From the NCBI GenBank assembly GCA_001986395.2, contig MQVO02000009.1:496001-560000 (forward strand): DNA of 64,000 bases. The letters are read 5' to 3'. The notes beneath the pieces are model-generated. The model searched no databases. It worked only from the letters and a program-made list of their open reading frames with translations, and had not been told where the DNA came from. Numbering within the stretch: position 1 is the stretch's first letter; every line of letters starts with the position of its first letter. Origin of the DNA: Irpex lacteus (lineage: Eukaryota; Basidiomycota; Agaricomycetes; Polyporales; Irpicaceae). Made by a program: the position numbers and the translations under genes. This document shows positions 54,052-64,000 of the stretch, in pieces.

Positions 54052-56062
54052 ATGCACTCGATGCATCACCTCAATCCTAACCCTCAGAGGCCTATGGGTC
54101 CTCGAACACAGCGCTCAGCCTCGCCCTCTCCTTTTCATCCGGGTCTCCAGGACGTGCAGCCTCTGAACGTGCGCAAGGCGTCCAGTCTAAACCTGCGTGA
54201 AGCCGCACAGCCCGACGGGGAGCAGTCGAATGGGCCTTCCTCGTCGACATCTTCACTACTGTCTCGGCCAACCTTGCAGCTTCCTATGCTGAGCTCGCCT
54301 GGACCGCCCTCTCGTCCCGGTGGTCGTCCCAAGCTCAGTCTGCAACAGGTTAAAGGAGAAGCCTTTGTCGGTGGTTACGCCGGAGGCCCGAACAATCAGA
54401 ATGGCTCCATTTCGTCTCCTCAAATCAACACAAATGGCAGTAACCAGCTCACCATAACCAGCGCTGAGAGCGAGCCGACTATCCGTCCTCAAGTGACGAT
54501 TGTCTCGCCACAAAACCGCCCAGCAGTTGTATCTATGGACAACCTGAGACAGACGGTGGAGGAGTTTGACAAATGGTCGGATGACATGCTGGAGGAGATC
54601 AGTAGGTTGGGTGAAGGTGCTGGCGGCGCAGTCTACAAGGTGCGCGACAAGCGAACGGGCGTGATCATGGCACGCAAGACGATCACGACGCTGGAGGCAC
54701 CGATGAAACAGCTCATTCGCGAGCTCAAGATTATATCCTCGACGTCTCACGTCAACATCGTGCATTTCTACGGGGCGTTCATCTCTCCATCGTCGAGCGA
54801 GGTGTCGGTGCTCATGGAGTTCTGCGAGGGCGGCAGCTTAGAGTCCGTTGGCAAGCGGATGAGACAGATCGGTGCACGGGTCGGAGAGAAGGTTGCAGGA
54901 CATCTCGCGGAAGGCGTAAGTCCGGTCCCGTCTGATGGCCTTAAGTCATCATACTGATCATCCATTGTGTAGATCTTGCAAGGCCTGAATTACCTGCACT
55001 CGCAGAAGACTATTCATAGGGACATCAAGCCGCCGAACGTGCTTCTAACGCGCGAGGGAGTTGTTAGACTCTGTGACTTTGGCGTATCAGGTGAACTGGT
55101 TAACTCGAACGCCGGAACGTTTACTGGCACCAGCTTGTATATGGCGGTACGTGGGCATCGTGGTCTATCTGTCGATGGTTTCTCACATCTGTTGAGTAGC
55201 CAGAGAGGTTATCGGGCCTGCAATATAACATCCGATCGGACGTTTGGTCGACGGGTATCACACTGCTTGAACTAATAACAAACCGTTTCCCCTTCCCGAA
55301 TGATCTTGCCCAGATCGAGCTTATGATGTACATCACCCAGAACGAGGTATGTCTTGACCGTCTTACCGTTTGGGGTGATATTGAGATATGTCACCCGCCC
55401 AGCCTCCCGAGCTCGAGGATGAGGAGGACATCGTCTACAGCCCGGAAATGAAGGCCTTTATCAAATCTGCGTAAGTCATTGATTGCATAGACGGGGTCTT
55501 GTATCTAATTTGTCGTTTCGGTTCAACTAGCCTCACACGAGACCCGGCGGCTCGGCCTACGCCCAAAGACCTACTCTCACACCCTTGGATCGTGGAAGTC
55601 ATGCAGAAAGAGGTCAATACCGCTCTCTGGTTACGGAAAGTTTGGGGTTGGCGAACACGAAAGTCAGAAAGGTACGTATTTGTCAGCACACTATATCCAT
55701 CCTTCCTTCGCGTTCCCCATTCAAATACGCCGTTTCATCACGTTACTTTGTCCTTCAACTTCAACCGCTTTTCAACTTCAACTCCTTTCAACTTCGACTT
55801 CTTTCAATTTCACATTTCTCGAAGTCCAAGCCCAGCCCCAACAATACGGGCTAGTGATTTCCCCCGTCGCAAGACACTCCTTCAACGCGTACTCGCGCAT
55901 TTTACTTGTTCACACAACATTCCTGAAGTCCACGACGAGATTGTCTTGAAGAAATCCGTCGACGAAGATGACGATGATCGCTCACTCCTTATTTATACAG
56001 CTCGCGGCCGGGGTCGAGCAGAGGCGATTCCCTTGAAGCTTCAATGGCAAGCCTCCGAGTGA
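54052..56062 (+). CDS. MKK1: MAP kinase kinase, MKK1/2 (cell-wall integrity) type
   Basis: Dual-specificity kinase that activates the Slt2/Mpk1 MAPK in the cell-wall-integrity pathway. Exons 54052-54915, 54973-55146, 55200-55346, 55403-55470 and 55530 onward. A Ser/Pro/Asn-rich N-terminus of about 170 residues precedes [20 protein letters not shown] (P-loop), ARKTI (beta-3 Lys), the catalytic loop [13 protein letters not shown], the activation loop with the MAPKK phosphosite pattern [21 protein letters not shown], and the MKK1/2-like [15 protein letters not shown] and [13 protein letters not shown]. The alignment with MKK1/2 proteins is better than with STE7 or PBS2. The C-terminus after [10 protein letters not shown] is uncertain: either the frame reads on to 56062, or a 153-nt intron from 55672 is removed in phase. 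Confidence 0.92.
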
Positions 56063-56838
56063 ACAACGACTCTCCACCGTCAGGCGAGAGTTGAGCTCCC
56101 GCCTCTGCTGATATCGCTTTCATTTCTCGGATCCAACGCACAAGGAATCGCCCAGCAAAACCTCATGTATCTAATCTCCTATCTCGCATGACATCGTCGA
56201 TCTGCAACAACTTCTTTCTAGCTATCACCACTTCTTCTTACTCAGCCAACGTGTTGTCCTCACCATTTATACGCCTCGCGGCCTCTAGTAGATAACAACG
56301 CCTCATCCTTGTTTTCTGTATCATCCGTCCCAGTCATACTAGTCAATGCCTGCAAGCTGCTCAAACATCCTTTCTTATTCGCCCCTCTTTTGTTCTCTGT
56401 ATTCTTTGCTTGTTTTTGGAACTAAAGATCAACTCTAGGTTGTACAAGCGTTGTGCACAGTGTGGTTCTGTTACTCGATTCTCTTCTACAAGCACTACCC
56501 TCTTATTTTCTGCTATAGCTAGAGACCTGCAATCAATCCTGGATTTTCAATCTCGTCAGACCCGGAGTGTGCTTTACCTTATGTGTCGAGTGATTGCCAT
56601 TCAGTAATATTCAATTCTGGGGGATCAGTGGCACTCTGATTGAAAGTTGGACTTGACAGCTTGAGTTCCGTTCGGCGTCGGTCATTCACTCTGTATTCCT
56701 CCGCCTCACGCTGTCAAAGATGTGCTGTCAATGAGTGGTGTTGTACTATTCTGGAGGCTATTCTGGGGATAAGATACGAATACTTGATAGCTATTTTAAG
56801 AGTTCATTCACGATCCTTCGGATCCTGAGTATGACGTA
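56063..56838. other. Intergenic, MAPKK 3' region
   Basis: About 780 bp, pyrimidine-rich on the plus strand to about 56560, as expected for a long 3' UTR. No coding signal. The right part is the 3' flank of the esterase relic on the other strand. Confidence 0.45.
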
Positions 56839-57905
56839 TTACAACGGATACTTCAAAGCAAGGTCCCCTATGACCTTCATTGCCTCCTTCCTGAAGGTGT
56901 CCTCCCTGATCTCCATCGGTATGGGTCCATCTTGGAGAGTAAGTAGCTGAGGGTTGAATAGTGTGTATCGTGGCCAGAACAGCGATCTGCTGGTTTCATT
57001 TTCAGCGTGAGATGCAGAAGAGTTGCCGTTAGGATCGAAGTAGTTGACAAAGTGAATCATATAGTCCGTGAGGTCCCCCGGACCATAGATATCCGTAAGG
57101 TCAAGACCGTGTGCCTGATGAAATTGCATTATCAATGAATGATGTTACTCGCGCTCATTGCAGAAGGGGGCGGTACGTACGGAACCTAAATCCGTGATGT
57201 TCTTGTCCTTCTTCCATACTGTATATTCCGCGTCAATCTACGATGCCAGTTCAGAGCACAGGTCATACTAACGGTACACCCAAGCATTCTGCTGTCCCGC
57301 CAAGTGCTCAGTAAAGAAACGCCGCTGTGAGAGGAACTCCCAGTCACCCTGAATCGCAGCAAGCCGCTTGAACTCAGGGGTGAGGGTGTTCTGGCTACCA
57401 GTGTCGAAGGGAGAGCCCAGGGTGATATTGTCCGGGTATACTTCAAAGAGTCTTCGCAACTCTGTGGAAGTGGTTTTCGGAAGATAGTTCGTATGGATAT
57501 ATGACTCGAGGCTGGCACTCGACCTGAGAATTTGTATGTTAGAAGGGGAATTTCGCAAGAGCGGCAGGCCACGTACGTGACATTTGTTTGAGCAAACGAA
57601 AAGAGAGTGCCTTCGTCATCGCAATTCTAGCAGTACCAGGGTTTGCGGTTAGCTAGTCACTTTTTTGTACGCTGTGATAGTATATAGTATACTTACGCCC
57701 GTAATGAAAGGGAGAGTCAACAGTGCGCGAGTTCTTCTTCGCTTTGCCAATCTGTTTCAGTTAATTTGCATGACTTAAAGGTGTAATTACTCACCTTAGA
57801 ACCGTACCGTCCAGTCTATGGATGGTAGATCCAAATCTACTGGAAAATGGTTGCACACAGACATTTTCAAGTGCCCAGAGTTCAGGTTCGGCTTCCCTGA
57901 GGCAT
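56839..57905 (-). pseudogene. Type-B carboxylesterase/lipase, C-terminal remnant
   Basis: Alpha/beta-hydrolase (COesterase) sequence from the middle to the C-terminus only. Recognisable pieces, in gene order: LPFITG then NCDDEGTLFSFAQTNVT (the acid region of the catalytic triad), SLESYIHTNYLP, RLFEVYPDNITLGSPF and RLAAIQGDWEFLSQRRFFTEH (57592-57268), TVWKKDKNITDLGS, and AHGLDLTDIYGPGDLTDYM with the catalytic His, FVNYFDPNG and WPRY to the stop at 56839. The N-terminal half with the oxyanion hole and GxSxG nucleophile is missing upstream to 59 kb. Frame conflicts at 57820-57900 and at 57240-57290 also suggest decay. Alternatively a diverged gene with unusual introns, but the lost serine would make it inactive. 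Confidence 0.65.
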
Positions 57906-59302
57906 AGTAGACAAAGTCAGCCTGTGCAAGTTATATAGTGAGGATCTACGCGTCGTAATGGAACACGAAGGCGAGAGGATGTCGGAACAAGACCATCCAT
58001 CAAAACCGAATGGTCTTCTACCTTGGACAACTTGCATCGCGGAGTAACTGGAGTAAGTAGCTGCCCGTGATACTCAAGTGATGAAGAAAACAGAAGAATC
58101 AGAAGTTGGCTAGCAGTGAATGCTTGCACCATATCCACCGATACGTATGTCTCGATGCTAGTACTCGTAGTACCGTACCTTTCCAGAATATCACACAGCA
58201 CAACTTCTGCCAGTCCAAGCCAGAGGTGCGGCAGTAATCCACGTTTGCCCTTTTAGGCTCGCGGACTTTCAAAACTACGGCAGAGGCCGAGAGTCGGGAA
58301 ACTGGGACTCGGACTCGGATGTGCAGGCGGGATGGAACGTTGAACAATGACAGTTCAGAACAACTACCACCACTAATCCTATCTCGACTTATGCTTTTAC
58401 TCTCACTTCATGTTTCATGACTATGCACAGCTAATATTGGGTGTAGGAATGATGAACAATCAGTATGGTATGTAGGAGGTACTGCTTCAGTGCACGGACT
58501 TTTACGCAGGGCATTTTCTTTCTCTTACTTTACCATGATAGACCTCGGACGAACGGCCTATGTCCGACAATATGCCTGTACTTGGGCGTTGAACGTTGAA
58601 TCTCCGTATCGGAATCACACACTGCAGAGACAGATCATATCAGCATTGGTGTCAATTCACTGGATGCCGTATACGTCGGTTGCTGGTTGGTAAGGGGGAA
58701 GGAAGGCCCACAAACATGCTCTGGGTGACGCCTACAGACTCGACTGCCTCCTTCAGCAGGTGTGTGCATGTTCCGGTGGGCACATGAACTCACAAGGTTC
58801 ACAATGACGGGCTTGGACCTTGCGAGTATGAAGACCCTGAGGTTACGAATCGGGACTAGTGCTTGCAATAGGCCGGGACCCACGGAAGCATGGAACATTT
58901 GTCCACTTCGCGATAAGTCATTGCTAAACCTGGTCTCCTCACTCGCAGACACCGACTCAGCCAAGTCGTGGCTTTATGTTACGCACGGAGGTGCAAGATC
59001 TCCGTAAGACAACATCCAGTTGATTGACCAATTGACGGTTATCGATCATGAAATACAGCATGCTTCAAATGTATGTATGCTAGGGTTTCCACTTGTCCTA
59101 AAGGGTCTGCTGCCACTGTGCAGCCTGAGCTCAATGAACTGCACTCAGTATGGGAATCAGCGCACTCTCGATGTTCCATGCTTCGAAGTTTACGGCTCTG
59201 ACATATGCATGATGGGAAGTAACCGAGGTGCAAGCGCGGAGCCCACTCCGTATATAACCCGGTCGTTATTCGCAGCTCACAGCCAACGGTCGTATCGCCA
59301 TC
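57906..59302. other. Intergenic, with promoter of the SDR gene
   Basis: About 1.4 kb. Short frames at 57917-58347 (minus) and 58490-59574 (plus) show no consistent coding signal. TATATAA at 59252-59258 is a good TATA box about 45 bp upstream of the SDR start codon. Confidence 0.5.
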
Positions 59303-60660
59303 ATGGTTCTAGTGACAGACGCAGAGCTCATTGCTCACGCTCCAAGAATTCACGGAAAAGTTCTTGTAATAACAGGTATTATAGACTGCCCATACTTGTT
59401 TCTCGTGTTACATCCGATCTTACACTAACTCTCGCACTTCCAGGTGGTGGCAGTGGTATTGGCAGAGAGATAGCCCTGCTCTACGCTAATTATGGGTACA
59501 TCTCATTAACGTCTTCTTGTCATGACAACATCCCAACGCGCTTTCTTTCGCAGCGCAAAAGTGGTGATTGGTGACATAGACCAAGACGCTGCAAATGGCG
59601 TTGTCTACGAGATCACAGACTCTGGAGGGTGAGCACCAGCCGGCTCGGACAAGTGTGGCGTTCGACGAGACAAGCGAAAAGAAGCACGGCTGAGCGTGTT
59701 CTTTGCACAGGTCTGCCGTCGCACAGCGATGTGATGTTACAGTCTGGGACGAACTCGTAGCGCTCTTCGATCTAGCCATGGATGCCTACGGCTCCGTAGA
59801 TGTTGTGGTGAGCCCGAATGGCCACTGCCGGTTTGTCATCTAACAACTAACAACTTCTTGCAACCCGAAGATCCCAAACGCTGGTATATTGGGCGCCCCT
59901 TGGTTACCTCTACAAACCGTCAATGGGAAACTGGCACCGCCAAACCTCAAAACTATGTACGTCAATGTCGTTGCTGTAATAAACAGTGCGTATAGCCCGC
60001 ATGTATGCAATCGCCACGAAGATGACAACTGTTTGCGTTGGTTGCCACAGCATGCAGCCTTGCATTACATTATCTGGTGCCAGAACGAGAGACCCTTACG
60101 CCGGATAGTGTCAAAGCCCTTGTACTCATCGGCTCAGTGGGTAAGTTATGGCTTCGGATGGCATTCAGAATGCACTACTCTGACAGTTGGGTTTTTGTAC
60201 AGCGGCCTTCCACCCTATGTATGGAACAGTACAATATACAGCGTCGAAACATGCCGTCCTAGGGATTCAGCGTTCCATCTCACCAGTATGCACAGTCAAG
60301 GGTATACGTTCGGGTTCAGTCCACCCAGGGTTTGTAGGTATGTTGAACTCTCACTATGTATTTCGTCTTCCAGGAACACTTTTCTAACCCACCGAGATAG
60401 ACACACCGCTTATAGAGGGCTTGGCCGATGCCGGGGTCACCACTGGTTTCCCAATGATTCCCGTCGAGCGTGTCGCAGCAGTCTGTCTTGCCATCGCCAC
60501 CGACACCGATCCAGACACCTCAGAGCGACCATGGGTGTTGGTCGATGCAGAGGGTGTCGAAAGACTACATGACTTTGAGTTAAACGAGGGCTTATACAAA
60601 GAGCTTAATAGTCGTCTACAAGACAGCCTGCGGCCCGCCAAACCGTTCAACGTACTATGA
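59303..60660 (+). CDS. Short-chain dehydrogenase/reductase (SDR)
   Basis: Classical NAD(P)-dependent oxidoreductase. Eight exons (59303-59375, 59444-59495, 59554-59628, 59711-59807, 59871-59985, 60051-60140, 60203-60337, 60401-60660) give 298 residues. Motifs: cofactor-binding TGGGSGIG at about 25-32 after VLVIT; acidic residue at the end of beta-2 (VVIGDID), which favours NAD over NADP; IPNAGILG; Ser in LIGSV; catalytic YTASK; and HPGFVDTPL after the active site. The substrate-binding C-terminal segment (GFPMIPVERVAAVCLAIATD) resembles 15-hydroxyprostaglandin dehydrogenase-like SDRs, but the natural substrate is unknown. No neighbouring tailoring or backbone genes suggest a metabolite cluster. 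Confidence 0.93.
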
Positions 60661-60956
60661 TCTCTGGGATAGCCGAAACTAAAGGCCTCTTGCTTGTAGT
60701 AGTATGCATTGTTATGTCAAACTCCAAATTTACAACCCTGTCAATTGATCACATCTACATACGCTCTCTCAAGGAGAGATATGCACTAGACATACGACGC
60801 TAACCTGATGATGCAACCTCTCCTTTAGAATGAGTTGTCTGTAAATGCAACCTGGTAGCACTCTCGATAACAATAAGCTCTGTTCGAGTCGTGGCCAAGG
60901 CACTTGTACATGTACATCCATCGCCGGTTTCAAGTCAGTGAGTAAATCTACACATT
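60661..60956. other. Intergenic between convergent genes
   Basis: About 300 bp between the stops of the SDR gene and the pseudokinase gene. AT-rich, consistent with overlapping 3' ends. Nothing else seen. Confidence 0.45.
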
Positions 60957-63215
60957 CTACTGGTAAATAGTTCCATGCAAACGGTTCAAATGCGCATGTG
61001 GATCATGTTTCGGGTGGTCAAACCGCCTTGTAGGAGGATTCTCAGCTCTATCCTTCTCAGCTTCAAGAAGCCGCCGGTGTACCTCCTCCATGAGCGGCCT
61101 CTCAGCGGGCTCCTTCCAACAATCCTGCATCAACGCCCATACAGCGTCGGTGACCCAGTCAGTTTGGGGGCGTTTAGGACGCAGACCTTGTTCGATGGAA
61201 GAGCGAACTTGATGTTCGCTGAGCATCTCTGGGAAAGGTTTTTGCAGTGTGAACACCTCCAGCATCGTCATGCCGAACGACCATACGTCGCAATGAGGCC
61301 TGATCGTCATTATCCCTGCCGCTTCTGGCGCTTGCCATCGCCCGGAGGATGTTCGGGTGTGGGTGTTCAAGATACTGCGCTCTTCAAGTTTGGCCATGGC
61401 AAAAACGACCTTGGACATTTGGAAGTCATGTATGACTGCTTCAAGCTAAAGCATGATACATAGTGAGCTGAAATAGATAGACGAAATGAACGCGGTAGAA
61501 GAGCGGTACCTTGTCATTAACCATGATATTTGACTGACAAATACGATGAGCTACATAGTTCGCATTTCGACGTGAAGAGCACTTACGCATTTCACTGTAG
61601 TAATTATGCATAAGCAATCCAATCTTAACACAGCACTGAAAGAGTGATAGGCTCACAATTTCCATGAACAACGCACTGGTCGTCCAAAGTGAGGGAATGG
61701 AGGTATTTGACACCATCGGCGGCCCCAGCAAGCTGTTGATTGTTGGTTCAGAATGTTCCAGCCCATGTGTCCGTGTTCTGTACTCACAAGATGCAGTCTA
61801 TCTGCGTCTCGATTCCACTCGCAGTGCCTGATATATAACGAGCATCTGTATCTTTCATACCCACATACAATACGCGCACGTACGATTTGAGATTTCCATT
61901 AGCCTGCCAGTCGGATACTAGCGCGAATTGCTTATCCAACTCTGTCCAACCTATTAACTTCATAATGTGCTCATGACGTTCTACTTTGGCCCATATCTTC
62001 AGGTCAGTGTTAAAACGCTAATGGACGTATTATCAATAATGAACTTCGCGGGAAGATTGCGTACCAGTTGTAGAACATACCTTGACATACTTATCGTCTA
62101 CGGCTAAAGCGGTAAGTTTTTTACAGCAACCTGCGAGGCATTAGCACTTCGCCCCAAGCCTCGAAAATATCAAGCAACGTACCCTGACTGTCCCGAGATA
62201 ACTCCCCTGGAACACCTCCGTAATTGAGCCATCTTGGCTCCCAATCGCAGGAATATCTCTGAATATTTTCAGCTCGGATACATCTAGTTTGGGAGGTCCT
62301 TTGCGTCCAATCTGGTTCTCAATTTCTTTCAGCTGGTCCTGGAAGTAGCGGAATCGCGTCTCAAATTGAATTCTGGTTATACGAGTGTTGGCTTCATCTC
62401 GTAAATCCTCGTCGTTTCTGAAAGACATCTCTTGCATGCTCCTTAACATCTTGAAGATATTCTCAGTATCCAGAACGCCACGCAACACAAGTGGTCATAT
62501 CATACCTTGCGCAACTCTACGGTCTGCGCGTTCAGATCTTCAGTACCCATAGCCGTAACGGCCGCAGCGTGGAACTAGAACAAAGAGGAAAATGAGATAT
62601 GTTGGTTCTACTTCCCAAGTGCATGTGACGAACCGTGAATTGCCTCCTAAGATCGTTGAGTTTGGCCTGGTGGTTCTTTAAACCGTCCCCAATAATCTTC
62701 CTAAAGACTAGAACCACGTTAGATGTTGTTTCAGGAGATCGTGGCACTTCAATGGCTCTTCAGGAACTCACACATAGCCTGTAGCCACGAATAAGAACCC
62801 CACTTCTTTACATCCTCCTCAACTTTCTCCAGTTCTCTGCTACACGTCAAAGCCTGAGGAATTATTATCATCATGCATAGACGTACCCCAGGATATAATC
62901 CACTGTTTCGTCTAGAGATTCATTCTTCTTTCGGTTGTAATGCTCCTCGAGAGGCCCTCGAAGTTGATCGACAGTTCTTCCAATGTCTTTGAATTTCTCC
63001 TGTAAGGTATCGTAAACCCAATCCTCGGCCCCAAACATTGTGTTGTGATATAATGAACACACCTTGTGGACCGGCCCTTCAGAGCACGCAGACTTGATAC
63101 CCTCCAGAACGGTTAACACAGTATCCAAGCCCGGAACAGGTGCCACGGACGCGATTTGCAGCGCAAACATCGTCATATTCCCCGCGGTCTTCGCATAGTC
63201 AGCTGCACTGGGCAT
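60957..63215 (-). CDS. MLKL-like N-terminal bundle fused to a TKL-type pseudokinase (frameshifted)
   Basis: Exons 63215-62887, 62839-62774, 62700-62634, 62574-62506, 62461-62183, 62130-62081, 62017-61869, 61827-61788, 61732-61657, 61550-61510 and 61445-60957; about 550 residues. The first 150 residues (FALQIASVAPVPGLDTVLTV, DETVDYILGRELEKVEEDV) match the MLKL/HeLo-like four-helix domain found in fungal cell-death proteins. A helical linker follows, then a kinase domain: DLKIWAKVERHEHIMKLIGW, LLAGAADGVKYLHSL, the catalytic loop VVHGN (Asn in place of the catalytic Asp), HDFQMSK instead of DFG, RWQAPEAA and DVWSFGMTMLEVFT. It probably lacks phosphotransfer. Exon 62130-62081 is 50 nt where the flanking phases need 51 (see findings). 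A 63-nt in-frame stretch in exon 1 could be an intron. Confidence 0.72.
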
Positions 63216-64000
63216 CTTGATAAGTCTATGAGGAGAATTGAGAGTGCGGGGCAAGGGGTGGGCTGAGGTGTGGCGTACACGTTCGAGTATATATCGCAGT
63301 TCACCACGTTCCCTCAGGCTGTGCCCTTGTTCTACGGAGAGCTTTCGTAAGAAATCATGCCAGAGAAGCTTCATACGATAGACACGGACCTTCTTACATT
63401 ACATAAGCACAGCCGTTCCATCATCAGTAGTGAGATGTCGGGTCAGTATAACACACACCGAGTAGAGACAATGCCTGCCTGTCAACTGGTACTACGGCGT
63501 CAATGTGGCGTCCAGGAAACATGGGCACAAATACACGAAATCGCTCACAATGCAATGAATCTCGGGGGATACTCACTCTGATGAATGACTTACTATAGAA
63601 TATCGTTCAATCGCGGGATATGGGGAGGTCTGGACAGGCAGTTAGTGGTGGTGCAGCTGCATGCAGCTGCGTAAGCGCCAACGCAGAAACGTAGAGTTTA
63701 TACGACAATAGAGTCAACCCTGAGTCTCTGTCAGTAGAAATCACGCGGAGACTCTTGATTGCATGTCATGACAATATCTGTAATCACCGTGGTATATTCA
63801 GCGAATGGTATACGGGTTGCCCACTTACCTCACTGACTAACACTGGCAGGTCCGACTTACTTACCCTCGTTCAATTCGAGTCATTTAATTGTAGACATCC
63901 TTTCGTCAGGACTCTAGAGCTCTTCAATTATTTTCAGTAGAGAAAACTTGTAAGAATGATGTCGGGAGCATGGTGGTAAGTAAGTAATCCCAGTCGCTCA
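63216..64000. other. Upstream region of the pseudokinase gene to the window edge
   Basis: 785 bp. A TATATAT at about 63287-63293 lies roughly 75 bp upstream of the start codon. No further gene is evident before the edge. Confidence 0.45.

Overview
The window is nuclear DNA of a filamentous basidiomycete, most likely an agaricomycete. The evidence is the very high intron density (introns of about 45-70 nt, up to 15 exons in a 1.1 kb coding sequence), one gene per 2-3 kb on both strands, and families typical of that group: a DUF6533 membrane protein, a BTB protein with a C-terminal CxxC tail, and an MLKL-like bundle joined to a kinase. I see no rRNA, tRNA, CRISPR array or intact transposon. Exon boundaries were built by hand from splice signals, reading phase and family resemblance. 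Where a total length is given, the exon lengths add up to a whole number of codons.

1-15.7 kb is housekeeping and metabolism: the 3' part of a serpentine membrane protein (+), NAD-dependent formate dehydrogenase (-), an ERD1-type EXS-domain protein (-), histone acetyltransferase GCN5 (-), a GH45/endoglucanase V-like secreted protein (+), an ER cyclophilin (-) followed by an ATG-less membrane-anchor frame, exosome subunit RRP4 (+) and a 13-exon drug/polyamine-type MFS transporter (-).

16-23 kb holds two paralogous genes (-) of an unrecognised family, each with two C-x2-C...H-x4-H fingers, and an unrecognised multi-pass membrane protein (-). The DEAD-box helicase DBP7 (+) follows at 24.2-27.0 kb.

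27.7-34.9 kb is a recently rearranged accessory region. Four small single-pass membrane protein genes share the same two intron positions and phases. A tandem segmental duplication has one edge inside the last exon of the first gene, and degenerate gene relics lie between the copies. Next come a purine-rich simple repeat, a tandem array that looks like relics of RING-gene sequence (36-37 kb), and the RING gene itself (37.25-39.76 kb, -), whose protein carries three different tandem peptide repeats.

40-50.5 kb: BTB protein, Gly/Tyr-rich protein, Cys-finger protein, small secreted protein with a Kex2-like site, and a DUF6533 seven-helix-type protein (all +). 50.8-56.1 kb: the U2 snRNP-associated factor SR140 and a MAPKK of the cell-wall-integrity (MKK1/2) type. 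56.8-64 kb: an esterase pseudogene (-), a short-chain dehydrogenase (+), and an MLKL-like/pseudokinase gene (-) with a probable one-base frameshift in the beta-3 strand.

The most interesting parts are the zinc-finger paralog pair, the small membrane-protein cluster with its duplication, the repeat-laden RING gene with its relic array, the possible membrane-anchored cyclophilin isoform, and the MLKL-like pseudokinase.
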